From assembly GCA_002686265.1 (NCBI GenBank), contig NZBA01000120.1:124001-188000 (forward strand): a stretch of 64,000 nt of DNA, in the 5' to 3' direction. The notes beneath the pieces are model-generated. The model did no database searches and had not been told where the DNA came from. It was given only the letters and a program-made list of their open reading frames with translations. Below are positions 17,388-26,156 of this stretch, piece after piece (within the stretch, counting starts at the first letter, position 1; each line of letters begins with the position of its first letter). The position numbers and the translations under genes were made by a program. Source of the stretch: Planctomycetota bacterium (lineage in GTDB: Bacteria > Planctomycetota > UBA1135 > GCA-002686595).

Positions 17388-20182
17388 GTTGCTGTGCGCA
17401 TGACGGAGGCGGAGCGGGGGTCGGCGTCGGGCGGCCCGAGAGTGGGCGGCGCGCCGCCGCGGGCGGGAGGAAGGCGGGCGGAACCGGAGAAGCGGTGCAC
17501 CTCTCGCGCACCTTGGGCTCCGAGCCCCTGGAGGTCCTGCTGCCCGAGGTCTCCAGCGCGGTCCGCGCCGAGGTTGGCCGGATCGTAAACGTCCTGCGCT
17601 TGCTGCGCGCCGACACCTCCGCCTCGGCCTCGCCGCGCGCGGCGATCCCGTTCGATCGCGCGCGGGGCGAGCTCTCCCGCCAGGATGGCGAGCAGCAGGC
17701 CCGTGCCCTCGAGGACCTCCTGCGCCACCACCTCGCGGCCCACTTCGGGTCCGGGAGCTTCGCCTGGCTTGGCGAGCCCCTGCTCGGAGTGCAGGCCGCC
17801 TGGCGCGCCCTGGCGGTTCCCTCCGCTCCCGATCTCCTCTCTCCCGTGTCCTTGCCCGAACCGGGAGAGAGAGCCTTGTCGGTCGCTCGCCGCCTCGTCG
17901 GCGCTCTCGAACGCCTCGGCCGGCGCCCGGGACTGAGCTTGTGGCGCGCGCGCCTTGAGCACGCCGGCGCTGGCCCGCGGGCGGGGGCGGCGGCCTTCCA
18001 GGCTCTGCTCGGGGAGGCGTCGGAGGGCGAGGCTCTCGCGGTTCCCGAGGGGCCGGCCGCGCTCGCCGGTGCGTGTGAGTGCTTGCTCGACCGCGGCGCC
18101 GTGGGAGAGGCATTCGGCCTGCTGAGCGATCACTCCGAGTGGTTCGCGTCGGACGAGCGCCTGCGCTGGCTGTGGGTTTGGACCCTCCTGGCCCGCGGCG
18201 AGGTCTCCGCCGCCGAAGACACCTCCGCGGGCCTCGAACCCTGGCGTGGGCCCCTGCCCGCCGCCCTGATCGACTTGCGGTCGGTCTTCCCCGAGGCGGC
18301 GGCGGCGCTGCCCGGGCGCGGGAGCCTGCCCTCGTGTGCCCCCCCCGTTCCCGCCCGAGCGGTCCGCAGCCGGCGAGAGTTCGGCGCCGGCGTTCTCGCT
18401 CTCTTCCGCTTCGAGGCCGACGGCGGCGCACGCGCCGTGTGGCTCGACGCGGCCCCCGGCTTGCGGGAGGACCTCGAGGAGTGGCTCGCCGACCGCTTCG
18501 ATGCCCACCAGGATGCGCACCAGCCCGAGCACGCCCTGGTGATCGAGGCGGCGGTCCAAGTCGCCCATGGCGCCCGCGGCCGGCCTCCGGCGGGAGCCTT
18601 GGGCGCGCGCGCCCTGGCCCTGGCCCTCGTCCCGTTCCTCGATGGAGCGGGAGACGTCGCGGGCTGGCTGCACGTGGAGTGCGAGCACCATCTGCTGCCC
18701 TCCCGCGAGCGCCTGGAGCGGCTGGCGGAGGCTTGGCGCGGGGAGCTCGCGATGTCGGCATCGGTCTCGCCCAACGGTGTCTCCCCGTGGGCCCCGATCC
18801 TCCCACAGGAACCCGGCGGCGAGGGGCTGGAGAGTGTCCCCGATCCCGACCGCGCCCTGTTGAGCGGGGTCTTCCGGCGGCTCGTGGGCGCCGCGTGCTT
18901 CAAGACCGCGCGGCGCCACTGGTGGGGCATCGACTTCGGCGCGGGTGAGCCGCGCGCCGTGTGCGAGGGGGGCGATGGGCTCTCCGCTCTGGGGCGGGGC
19001 GCCGGCTGCGGGCGGGCCTTGGAGCGCTGCCGTGCGACCGGCGGAGTCGTTCGCTTCGACGACGCCGACGAGCGCCTGCGCCTTCACTCCGAAGCCGTCT
19101 CCGGGGTGGCCTTGCCGATCGGCGTGCGCGGGGAGGTACACGGCGTCCTGGTGATCGAGTCATCGCGCCGGCGCGACTTCACGGACCGGGACGTCGAGCG
19201 CATGGCGGCAATCGCGGCGGACTTCGGCCTGGCCCTACGCGCCGGGCAGTTCCGGGCCTGGCATCTGGCGCGCTTCGGCGTCGACCTGCACTTCGATGCT
19301 TCCCTGTGCGGCTTGACGCGCTTCCTCGAGCACCTGATCGCCGCCGGCCGCTCCCGCGAGCCGGTCGTCCTGAGCGGAGAGCGGGGGGTCGGTAAGCTCG
19401 TCCTTGCTCGCTGGGTGCACTTCGAGCGGGGCGGCGGCGCGGGCGCTCTGCGCGGCGTCTCCTGTCGCGGGCCTGCGGCCGCGGAGCTGTCATTGGACTC
19501 CAAGTCCGCCACGGGTAGCTGTCTCCTGGAAGGTCTGGACGAGTTGCCCGCCGCCGGCCAGGCGCAGCTCGCGGCGCACCTCGCCGTGCGCGGCGACGCC
19601 GGAGAGCGCGGCGCTCCGTTGATCGCCACCAGCCGCCGGTCCCTGGCCGCCGCGGCGAACCTCGGACTCTTGCGCGTCGAGCTGGCGGACGAGCTGGCGC
19701 GCATGGAGGTGCTCGTACCTCCCCTGCGCCTTCGGCGCGAGGAGATCCCCGGGATCGTGAGCTTCCTGTCGCGGCGCTTCGCGGCGGATGAGCACGCGAG
19801 CGTCGCGGAGTTCGACGAGTCCGCCATGGGCCTGCTCTGGCGTCAGGCGTGGGAGGGCAACTTGCGCGAGTTGGAGAGCTTGATCTTCAAGCTGGTCCTG
19901 GCGGCCGACGGCGAGGTGGTGTGCGCCCGGACCGTGCGCGCGACCGCGGCACGGGCCGGGCAGACGCTTCAGGGCAAGCTCCCCTCGCGCCACCCCGCGC
20001 GCGCGGATCTCGTCGCCGCCTTGCGCAGTACCCTCACAGGCGGCGGGCGCACCAACAAGTCTCGGGCCGCGGCCTACTTGGGTTGGGATCCCGACACGCT
20101 CTGCGCGCGCATGGCCGAGGCGCCCCTCGACGAGGCGTGCTTGGCCGCGGAGCCTTCCCCCTGGGACGCTCCCCTCGGGTAG
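17384..20182 (+). CDS. degenerate NtrC-like regulator: GAF, AAA+ without GAFTGA, Fis-type HTH
   Basis: 932 aa, GTG start coupled to the preceding stop. Residues 1-500 are helical and Leu/Ala-rich with no recognised domain. About 545-625 reads as a GAF domain (SEAVSGVALPIGVRGEVHGV, then LVIESSRRRDFTDRDVERM). About 640-845 is an AAA+ domain of the bacterial enhancer-binding type: Walker A GERGVGK (665-671), Walker-B-like CLLEGLDELPAAGQAQL, sensor ATSRRSL, and the WEGNLRELESLI motif near its end. The GAFTGA loop that contacts sigma-54 is missing; the segment between Walker A and B is shortened. The C-terminus (NKSRAAAYLGWDPDTLCARM) fits a Fis-type helix-turn-helix. It probably regulates transcription without sigma-54. 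Confidence 0.75.
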   Translation: MSCCAHDGGGAGVGVGRPESGRRAAAGGRKAGGTGEAVHLSRTLGSEPLEVLLPEVSSAVRAEVGRIVNVLRLLRADTSASASPRAAIPFDRARGELSRQDGEQQARALEDLLRHHLAAHFGSGSFAWLGEPLLGVQAAWRALAVPSAPDLLSPVSLPEPGERALSVARRLVGALERLGRRPGLSLWRARLEHAGAGPRAGAAAFQALLGEASEGEALAVPEGPAALAGACECLLDRGAVGEAFGLLSDHSEWFASDERLRWLWVWTLLARGEVSAAEDTSAGLEPWRGPLPAALIDLRSVFPEAAAALPGRGSLPSCAPPVPARAVRSRREFGAGVLALFRFEADGGARAVWLDAAPGLREDLEEWLADRFDAHQDAHQPEHALVIEAAVQVAHGARGRPPAGALGARALALALVPFLDGAGDVAGWLHVECEHHLLPSRERLERLAEAWRGELAMSASVSPNGVSPWAPILPQEPGGEGLESVPDPDRALLSGVFRRLVGAACFKTARRHWWGIDFGAGEPRAVCEGGDGLSALGRGAGCGRALERCRATGGVVRFDDADERLRLHSEAVSGVALPIGVRGEVHGVLVIESSRRRDFTDRDVERMAAIAADFGLALRAGQFRAWHLARFGVDLHFDASLCGLTRFLEHLIAAGRSREPVVLSGERGVGKLVLARWVHFERGGGAGALRGVSCRGPAAAELSLDSKSATGSCLLEGLDELPAAGQAQLAAHLAVRGDAGERGAPLIATSRRSLAAAANLGLLRVELADELARMEVLVPPLRLRREEIPGIVSFLSRRFAADEHASVAEFDESAMGLLWRQAWEGNLRELESLIFKLVLAADGEVVCARTVRATAARAGQTLQGKLPSRHPARADLVAALRSTLTGGGRTNKSRAAAYLGWDPDTLCARMAEAPLDEACLAAEPSPWDAPLG

Positions 20183-20533
20183 TACTCACGCTCCACGAGG
20201 ACGAGTGCCGGATCCGTCGCTCGGACGCCGAGATGGGATCTCGGGCAGGTCGGCTGCGCGGGCGGGTGGAACGAGTCGTCGCCGGACGGGCGTTGCGTGG
20301 AATGCCGGCGGGCCCGCCCGTGGAGGCAGGCCGGCGAGTTCGTGGAGGCCCGTGATCACGGGGCCTTCCGCTCGGTGCGGATTCCGGAGAAACAAGGCGA
20401 CCCAAGCGGCCCGGGTGCGTTCAGGATGGGGAGGACCCTCAGGCCTCGACGATCCCTGATCTCCCCCTCCCGAACGGCTCTCCCGCCCTAGAGTCCACTA
20501 TCATTCTTTCGAGAACATTCTTTCGAGAATCCG
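20183..20533 (+). other. intergenic region upstream of the deacetylase-like gene
   Basis: 351 bp with no convincing gene. The last 32 bases carry a tandem 14-base repeat described separately (20502-20529). The rest is GC-rich, with short inverted repeats such as GCCGGC and GGGCCCGC but no terminator-like run of T. Transcription of the 20534 gene must start within or before it. Confidence 0.4.
20502..20529 (+). repeat. two tandem 14-bp repeats, operator-like
   Basis: The unit CATTCTTTCGAGAA occurs twice without spacing (20502-20515 and 20516-20529), ending four bases before ATG 20534. Each unit contains TTCT-N4-AGAA, an interrupted palindrome. The low GC content contrasts with the surroundings. 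Two direct copies of a palindrome at a start site are what a repressor or a translational regulator would bind. A simple local duplication is the alternative. Confidence 0.5.
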
Positions 20534-22288
20534 ATGAACGTGACACCGATTGGATCCGTCGCCCTCCTCCTGGCCGCTCCCGCTCTCGCCCAGCAGGGGC
20601 CGATCCGCATGCACTTCGACATGCACGTCGACCCACTGCCGCAGATACCCCTGCCGCAGAAGATGCAGGTCTTCGATCTGCGCGTTTCGAACATGGAGTG
20701 GGTCCTCGACCAGGTAGAGCCCCTCGACGTCGACATCTCGTTCATGGCTGTCGGGGAGTTCGGGGAGCTCGTCGTGAACCAGGGTCCCGCGGGCGCCGGC
20801 GCGGACGTGCTGAGGCGGTTGTACGACGCGGGGGGGCAGATCGGCTCTCACTCCCACAGCGAGTGGCGCGTCGGCGCTTTCAACTGGCCGTCCGTGCCCC
20901 CCGGACCGACCCTCGATGAGTGTCGCCAGAGCTGGCAGCACAACATCGACTGGGTCAACGCCGCCATCGACCTCGTCTACGGAGGCAGTCCTCCCGAGCC
21001 ACTCGCGACGATCAATGCCGTCAAGGGTTCGCACTTGCCGAACAACGAGCCGGACTACCACACCCTGATGACCGAGTTCGGGATCGAGGTGCGCCAGCCA
21101 GGTCCGGAGGAGGACTACTACGGATGGTACGACCACCACATCTGGCATCCGTTCCGTCCCTCGGCCGCCAACTACATGGGCGAGGATCTCGGCGCTCCGT
21201 TCGTGCAGGTCACCCAGGGATCGGTGATCGGGGTGGCCGGAATCCACCACGGCGTGATGCAGGACATGACCGCCGCGAGCGTGAAGCGTCAGTTTCTGCA
21301 GCTGTACGTGAACTGGCGCTTTGCCGACCGCACCGGGGCCGATGAGAAGGCCTGGTGTTGGGGGTGGGGCAGCCACGCCAAGGACTTCGATCCTGGCTCT
21401 CCCAGCCGGACGGACATGGTCGATGTCGTGAACTGGCTGGACGCTCACTTCGCCTCGCGCACCGAGCCCACCGGCTCCGACGCGATGGTCTGGTCGACCC
21501 ACCAGGCCACGCGCGACGCTTATCTCACCTGGGAAGCCGCCAACCCGGGTTCCTCGTCGTTCTCCTTCGATTCCCTGACCGTGGACTGGAACGAGTACCC
21601 CTGGCTGCGGCCGGTGGCGGAGGAGATGGCCGAGTTCACCTGGGCGGCGGATCTGTCACTGGGGAGCGGAATCGAGGCCTACCTGCTCGAGGACCTCGCC
21701 GGGGACGCGGCCGTGATCGCTTGGACCGACGCTGGGGACACTCTCGTCGATCTCTCGGCCTGGGTCGGTCCGGCGGTACGCGTGGTGGGCCTGGAGACGG
21801 GCACGCTGTACGCGGTGAACAACCCGGCGGCGGTCGAGGTCGGCGCGGAGCCGGTGATCGTCACCGAGCGCGGTGCGGTCTGCTCCGCTCCGCAGAACTA
21901 CTGCCTCTCGCTGCCCAACTCGAGCGGCGTCCCAGCGGTCATGAGCTGGAGCGGCGCGCCCGGTGTGGGCGCGAACCACTTCTCGCTCGTCGTCTCCGAC
22001 GCCGCCGCGGGGCAGTTCGGCATCTTCTACTACGGTGCCCAGCAGGTTTCGATCCCCTTCGGCAACGGCTACCGCTGCGTGGGCGGCTCGGTCTTTCGCC
22101 TGCCGGTCATCACGACCGACGGTGCTGGGGGAGCGGTCTTCCCCCTCGACCTGACCGCTCCGCCCCAGCCCCAGGGTCAGATCGAGGCCGGGCAGACTTG
22201 GTTCTTCCAGTTCTGGTTCCGGGATCCCCCGGCCGGGGGAGCGGGGTTCGACCTCTCCGACGGGCTCGAGGTGGGGTTCTGTCCGTGA
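20534..22288 (+). CDS. secreted polysaccharide-deacetylase-like protein with planctomycete-type C-terminal domain
   Basis: 584 aa. Short signal peptide MNVTPIGSVALLLAAPALAQ. Residues ~30-450 resemble the NodB/polysaccharide-deacetylase superfamily: an early acidic segment (VDISFMAVGEFGEL) and the histidine motif GGQIGSHSHSEWR, which corresponds to the H-x3-4-H metal site, plus later conserved-looking WSTHQATRDAYL. The match is remote, so the reaction is not certain. Residues ~455-584 form a C-terminal domain (YCLSLPNSSG at its start, FGIFYYGAQQVSIPFGNGYR in the middle, ending VGFCP) that recurs in the next gene and, more weakly, at the end of the 42760 gene. A strong hairpin follows 40 bp after the stop. 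Confidence 0.7.
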   Translation: MNVTPIGSVALLLAAPALAQQGPIRMHFDMHVDPLPQIPLPQKMQVFDLRVSNMEWVLDQVEPLDVDISFMAVGEFGELVVNQGPAGAGADVLRRLYDAGGQIGSHSHSEWRVGAFNWPSVPPGPTLDECRQSWQHNIDWVNAAIDLVYGGSPPEPLATINAVKGSHLPNNEPDYHTLMTEFGIEVRQPGPEEDYYGWYDHHIWHPFRPSAANYMGEDLGAPFVQVTQGSVIGVAGIHHGVMQDMTAASVKRQFLQLYVNWRFADRTGADEKAWCWGWGSHAKDFDPGSPSRTDMVDVVNWLDAHFASRTEPTGSDAMVWSTHQATRDAYLTWEAANPGSSSFSFDSLTVDWNEYPWLRPVAEEMAEFTWAADLSLGSGIEAYLLEDLAGDAAVIAWTDAGDTLVDLSAWVGPAVRVVGLETGTLYAVNNPAAVEVGAEPVIVTERGAVCSAPQNYCLSLPNSSGVPAVMSWSGAPGVGANHFSLVVSDAAAGQFGIFYYGAQQVSIPFGNGYRCVGGSVFRLPVITTDGAGGAVFPLDLTAPPQPQGQIEAGQTWFFQFWFRDPPAGGAGFDLSDGLEVGFCP

Positions 22289-22329
22289 TCGAACGGGGCT
22301 GAACCGGCGCCCGAGCGCGCGCGGAGACC

Positions 22330-22360
22330 GACAGACGGCCGGTTTCGCCGGCCGTCTGTC
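22330..22360 (+). terminator. hairpin terminator after the deacetylase-like gene
   Basis: Perfect 13-bp stem (GACAGACGGCCGG with its complement) and a 5-nt loop TTTCG, beginning 42 nt after the stop at 22288. There is no long T run after it (CATTTCGG follows), so it would be an atypical intrinsic terminator or an RNA-stabilising hairpin. Confidence 0.65.
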
Positions 22361-22429
22361 CATTTCGGAGCGGACGCAATTGACGGACGCGGGCCGGCTA
22401 ACCCCCAGGGGAAACGCCAACAGGCTGCC

Positions 22430-22525
22430 AGCAGCCCGTTGGAAAGCGGCCTGCCGCGATTTCGCCCTCTCTTGGAGCGACGAAGATGTCCTCGTCTCGC
22501 TACGGCCCTTTTCCAACGGGCTGCT
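22430..22525. repeat. palindromic repeat element, copy A
   Basis: 96-nt element with a perfect 16-bp outer inverted repeat (22430-22445 with 22510-22525, AGCAGCCCGTTGGAAA and its complement) and an inner stem around GCGACGAAGA/TCCTCGTCTCGC. It aligns nearly base for base (one gap) with copy B at 29190-29284. Differences in the outer stem are compensated (A-T here, C-G in copy B), and in the inner stem an A-T pair alternates with a G-T/A-C type change, which indicates a conserved fold. It lies between two unrelated secreted-protein genes. Confidence 0.75.
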
Positions 22526-22707
22526 ACGATAGAGCCTCGTGGACCCGGAATCGGGGGGCTCGACCGCTCCCCGTAGCCGGGCCCCGATCCGCTCGGGCTC
22601 GCGCTGTTCCGCCCGGCTACGCCACCATGCCCCCCAGGATCCCGCCCCGCGGGGTGCGAGACCCGCTCACCCGGCTCCGAGCCCGAGCCGGACCCCAGGA
22701 TGACTCC

Positions 22708-24492
22708 ATGACGCGATCACTCCTCGAGATGGCGCTCCACGGGATTCCGCTGAGCGGGACTCGGCTCGAAGACGATCAGCAGCACCAAAGGCAGGGCCAT
22801 CAGCAGCACCAAAGGCGGGGCCATCAGCAGCACCGAAGGCGCGGCCGGGCTCCCCGCTCCGGGGGCGCGCGCCGGGCGGCGGCCGCCCCGTGCCGGCTCG
22901 TCGCTGCGTTCCTCGCCCTGTGGGCCGTGAGCCCCCCCGCCGCGGCCCAGTGGGATCCGAACAACGGGGAGTGGGGCAAGGTGGCTCCCGAGGACGTGCG
23001 CGTGATGACCTGGAACGTCCACGACACCCTCTGCAGCTCCAACAACAAGGTCGAGGGCATGAACGACTGGACGGCCCTCGCGCGCATCTTGGCCGCGATA
23101 CGCCCCGACGTCCTGCTGCTCCAGGAGTGCGGCGACAACGGCGGAAACGGTACGGGATCGGGGGTGGACAGTATCCCCGAACTCCTGACGACGGTGCAGT
23201 TGCTCTTCTTCGGTGGAACGGACCCCTTCAACGGCGGCGAGGTGACCGCCTACGTGCGGAAATATGCGCCGGACTACAATCTGACCTTCCGCTTCGTCAG
23301 CTCGGAAACGGACAACTTCAACCGCAACGTCATCCTGACCAACATCCCCTTCTCCGACTTGAACGGGGACGGCTCGAGCGCCTACTCGGACCTGCCGTTC
23401 ATCACGGCGGACGAGTACGCCCCGGGCGGTAGGGGCGGGATCCGCGGCGTGCAGCTGTTGGAGCTGAACCTCCCCGATTCCATCTACGCCGGCGATCTGG
23501 TCGTGACGAACGCGCATTTCAAGGCGGGCTTCGAGCAATCGGATCACTTCGACCGCGTCGAGGCGGCCCAGAACACGGCCTACATCGTCGATTACTGGTA
23601 CGGCGGCGCCGGGACCTCCCAGCCCGATCCCAACGGGCGCATCAGCGACAGTCCGGCCGCGACGCAGGTGCTCACCCCGGACACGCCGGTGATCCTCGGG
23701 GGTGATTGGAACGAGCAGGAGGGCAGCGGCGGGAACAAGGGCCCGGCGGGTTGGATTTCCAAGGCCGAGAGCGCCGACCCGGGAGGGAACGACGGCACGG
23801 ACCGCGACCGCACCGACAGCACCTACGACAGCGCCCAGCACTTCTTCACCGGGGATTCCGACACCCTGGGGAACTCCAAGCTCGACTACATCACCTGGCA
23901 GGACAGCATCGTCACCGAGCGTCTGTCCTTCGTCTTCGACACCGACGGGACGCCGACCAACTCCTTGCCGCCGGAGGTCCTCGGTTTCCCCAGCCCCAAC
24001 GCGGTCAGCGCCTGGGCTTCGGACCACCTGCCCGTGATCGTGGACGTGATCCTGCCCCAGGGTTGCAGCGACCCGGCCGCCTACTGCGTGGCCGCGCCCA
24101 ACTCCGTCGGGCCGGGCGCGCACATGCTCTCGCTGGGATCGACGAGCGTCTCCATCAACGATCTCTCGCTCGTGGCGCAGTCGGCGGTGCCCTCCCAGTT
24201 CGGCCTGTTCTACTACGGCCCCCAGCCGACCCAGGTTCCCTTCGGCGACGGCTACCGCTGCGTGGGCGGCGGGAGCACGGGCACTTTTCGCCTGAACCCG
24301 CCCTTGATGACCGACGCCTTCGGCGACGCGCTCCGCGCCCTCGACTTCACCCAGCCGCCCATGGGCTCGGGGGGCGGCCAGGTCACCGGCGGCTCCACTT
24401 GGTACTTCCAGTTCTGGTACCGCGACCCTCAGGGCCCCCTCGGCAGCGGCTTCAACTTCTCCGACGGCCTGAGAGTGGATTTCTGTCCGTGA
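22708..24492 (+). CDS. secreted endonuclease/exonuclease/phosphatase-family protein with shared C-terminal domain
   Basis: 594 aa. EEP-fold hydrolase (DNase I/sphingomyelinase-like phosphodiester chemistry) for export. ATG 22708 has AGGA 7 nt upstream. The hydrophobic signal segment (LVAAFLALWAVSPPAAAQ) is unusually far in, near residues 64-81, after a basic Gln/His/Arg-rich stretch made by 24-bp DNA repeats. Catalytic motifs in order: VRVMTWNVHD, LLLQECGDNG, VVTNAHFKAG, VILGGDWNEQEG, SKLDYITW and WASDHLPVIVDV. From about residue 465 the C-terminal domain matches that of the 20534 gene (YCVAAPNSVG at its start, FGLFYYGPQPTQVPFGDGYR, ending VDFCP). Substrate is unknown: extracellular nucleic acid or phospholipid are both possible. 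Confidence 0.85.
   Translation: MTRSLLEMALHGIPLSGTRLEDDQQHQRQGHQQHQRRGHQQHRRRGRAPRSGGARRAAAAPCRLVAAFLALWAVSPPAAAQWDPNNGEWGKVAPEDVRVMTWNVHDTLCSSNNKVEGMNDWTALARILAAIRPDVLLLQECGDNGGNGTGSGVDSIPELLTTVQLLFFGGTDPFNGGEVTAYVRKYAPDYNLTFRFVSSETDNFNRNVILTNIPFSDLNGDGSSAYSDLPFITADEYAPGGRGGIRGVQLLELNLPDSIYAGDLVVTNAHFKAGFEQSDHFDRVEAAQNTAYIVDYWYGGAGTSQPDPNGRISDSPAATQVLTPDTPVILGGDWNEQEGSGGNKGPAGWISKAESADPGGNDGTDRDRTDSTYDSAQHFFTGDSDTLGNSKLDYITWQDSIVTERLSFVFDTDGTPTNSLPPEVLGFPSPNAVSAWASDHLPVIVDVILPQGCSDPAAYCVAAPNSVGPGAHMLSLGSTSVSINDLSLVAQSAVPSQFGLFYYGPQPTQVPFGDGYRCVGGGSTGTFRLNPPLMTDAFGDALRALDFTQPPMGSGGGQVTGGSTWYFQFWYRDPQGPLGSGFNFSDGLRVDFCP
22774..22845 (+). repeat. three tandem 24-bp repeats inside the N-terminal coding region
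   Basis: Units at 22774-22797, 22798-22821 and 22822-22845 share the core ATCAGCAGCACC(A/G)AAGGC. The length is a multiple of three, so copy-number change keeps the frame. They encode Gln-Gln-His-Gln-Arg-rich octapeptide repeats placed before the hydrophobic part of the signal peptide. Confidence 0.85.
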
Positions 24493-24493
24493 T

Positions 24494-24517
24494 CGCCCCG
24501 CCCCTCGGGGGGGGGCG
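24494..24517 (+). terminator. GC-rich hairpin right after the EEP gene
   Basis: CGCCCC-G-CCCC pairs with GGGG-G-GGGGCG around a TC loop, directly after the stop codon at 24490-24492, with one G-G mismatch. It has no T run. It separates the EEP gene from the trp operon and may end transcription, but C- and G-runs can also give such a fold by chance. Confidence 0.4.
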
Positions 24518-24674
24518 CGGCGTCCGGTGTGCGAGGGTGAGCGACACCTGGCAGGTTCGGGCGTGCGAGATCCGGTCCGCAGCCGTGCCGCTGTGTCTGG
24601 AGCGGTTCATCGTGAATAATGCGGGCTGACGGGCCGCTGCGCGGTCCCTCGCCTTTCCCGACCCACCACCCGCC

Positions 24675-26156
24675 TTGACTGCTCACCTCTACCTCTCTAC
24701 GCCGGCCCAAGCCGATGCCGCCCGCCTCGTCTGGCTGGACATCCCCTCGGACCTGCTCACCCCCGTGCGCGCGTTTCTCGCCCTGCGCGCCGCCGGCCAT
24801 CACCTGTGCCTGTTGGAGTCGGCGGAGGGGCCCAACCGGATCGCGCGCTTCTCGTTCCTCGGCGTCGATCCCACGGCCCGCGTGCGTGCCGGCGAGGACT
24901 CCGCCGTGCTCAGCGACGCCGGCGGTGACGAACGTCTGGAAGGCACGCCGCAAGAGGTCATGGCCGAGCTCGTCGCTCGCCACGCCCAACCCCTCGCGCC
25001 CGCCGGCCTGCCGCCGTTCCGCGGCGGATGGGTCGGTTGGTTCGCCTACGAGTGGGCCGGCCTGATCGAGCCCACCGTGCGCCGCGCCCGGAACGATCCC
25101 TGGGGCTTGCCTCTGGCCGAGTTCCACCTCTACACGACCGTCGTCGCCTTCGACCACGCGACCCAGCGCGCCGTCCTGCTGACGGCCTGTCCCGACGGCG
25201 CCGGGGGTTTCGAGCAGGCGGCGGCCGCCCTGGAGACCTTGGCCGCGGAGCTCGGCGGCGAGCCGGCGGGAGACACGAGCTTCTCTCTTCACGGCGGCGA
25301 GCCGCGCTGCTCGATGACCCGCGAGCAGTTCCTCGAGGGCGTGGAGTCCCTCAAGGAGTCGATCGCCGCCGGCGACGCCTTCCAGGCGGTCCTCGCCCAG
25401 CGCTTCGAGCACGACTTCACCGGCGACGGCTTCAGCCTCTACCGGGCCCTGCGCCTTACCAACCCCTCGCCGCACATGTTCTTCTTCCAAGGCGCGGACC
25501 TGACACTGGTCGGCTCGTCGCCCGAGCGGCTCGTGGCCGTGGAGGGACGGCGCGTACAGAATCGGCCCATCGCCGGCACGCGCGCCCGCTCCGCCGACCC
25601 CGATGAAGACGATCGTCTGGCCGCCGAGCTGCTCAGCGACCGAAAGGAGCGCGCCGAGCACGACATGCTCGTCGATTTGGCCCGCAACGACCTGGGCCGC
25701 GTGGCGCGCGCGGGAAGCGTTCTCGTCAAGGAGCACGCGGCGCTCGAGAAGTTCGCCCAGGTGCAGCACCTCGTCAGCCGGGTGGAGTGCGAGCTCGCCG
25801 TAAACCGGACGCCGCTGGACGCCTTGGTGGCCTCCTTCCCGGCCGGTACCGTCTCCGGCGCGCCCAAGGTCAAGGCCATGGACCTCGTCGCCCAGCTCGA
25901 GCCCGACACCCGCGGACCCTACGCTGGAAGCTTCGGCTATCTTGACACCTCGGGGAACTTCGACATGGCGATCACCATTCGGACCTTCGCCATCAAGGGC
26001 TCGACCGTTTCCGTCCAGGCTGGCGCCGGCATCGTCTTCGACTCCGACCCCGAGCGCGAGTACACGGAGACGCTGGAGAAGGCACAGGCCCTGTTCGAGG
26101 CCCTGCGTCTAGCGGACTCGGGGGCCTTCACCGCCGGCGGAGGAGGTGCGAGATGA
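24675..26156 (+). CDS. trpE: anthranilate synthase component I
   Basis: Converts chorismate plus ammonia (or glutamine with TrpG) to anthranilate, the first committed step of tryptophan synthesis. 493 aa, normal length. The N-terminal region has the LLESAEGPNRIARFSFLG segment that carries the tryptophan-feedback site in this family. The C-terminal chorismate-binding domain shows IAAGDAFQAVLAQRF, NPSPHMFFF, RPIAGTRARS, DEDDRLAAELLSDRKERAEH, DLARNDLGRVA, FPAGTVSGAPK and AGAGIVFDSDPERE. The best start is TTG 24675, as no ATG or GTG in frame precedes the conserved N-terminus. The stop overlaps trpG by ATGA. It is the first gene of trpEGDCF-BA. Confidence 0.96.
   Translation: MTAHLYLSTPAQADAARLVWLDIPSDLLTPVRAFLALRAAGHHLCLLESAEGPNRIARFSFLGVDPTARVRAGEDSAVLSDAGGDERLEGTPQEVMAELVARHAQPLAPAGLPPFRGGWVGWFAYEWAGLIEPTVRRARNDPWGLPLAEFHLYTTVVAFDHATQRAVLLTACPDGAGGFEQAAAALETLAAELGGEPAGDTSFSLHGGEPRCSMTREQFLEGVESLKESIAAGDAFQAVLAQRFEHDFTGDGFSLYRALRLTNPSPHMFFFQGADLTLVGSSPERLVAVEGRRVQNRPIAGTRARSADPDEDDRLAAELLSDRKERAEHDMLVDLARNDLGRVARAGSVLVKEHAALEKFAQVQHLVSRVECELAVNRTPLDALVASFPAGTVSGAPKVKAMDLVAQLEPDTRGPYAGSFGYLDTSGNFDMAITIRTFAIKGSTVSVQAGAGIVFDSDPEREYTETLEKAQALFEALRLADSGAFTAGGGGAR

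Larger units (their letters stand above)
22289..22707. other. intergenic region with terminator and palindromic repeat copy A
   Basis: 419 bp. It holds the 13-bp-stem hairpin at 22330-22360, the ~95-nt repeat element at 22430-22525 and then about 180 bp of GC-rich leader before ATG 22708. An AGGA Shine-Dalgarno at 22697-22700 lies 7 nt before that ATG. No gene is visible. Confidence 0.5.

Noticed and set aside
16806-20182. Two-component response regulator of the standard NtrC type
   Set aside because: No receiver domain at the N-terminus and no GAFTGA loop in the AAA+ part.
22430-22525. Repeat element copy A as a protein-coding gene on the minus strand
   Set aside because: Both copies give a similar Ser/Thr/Arg-rich peptide on the minus strand, but base changes preserve pairing rather than codons, and the frames continue into antisense of neighbouring genes.
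22774-22845. Possible CRISPR array
   Set aside because: The 24-bp repeats are directly adjacent with no spacers and only three copies, inside a coding region.
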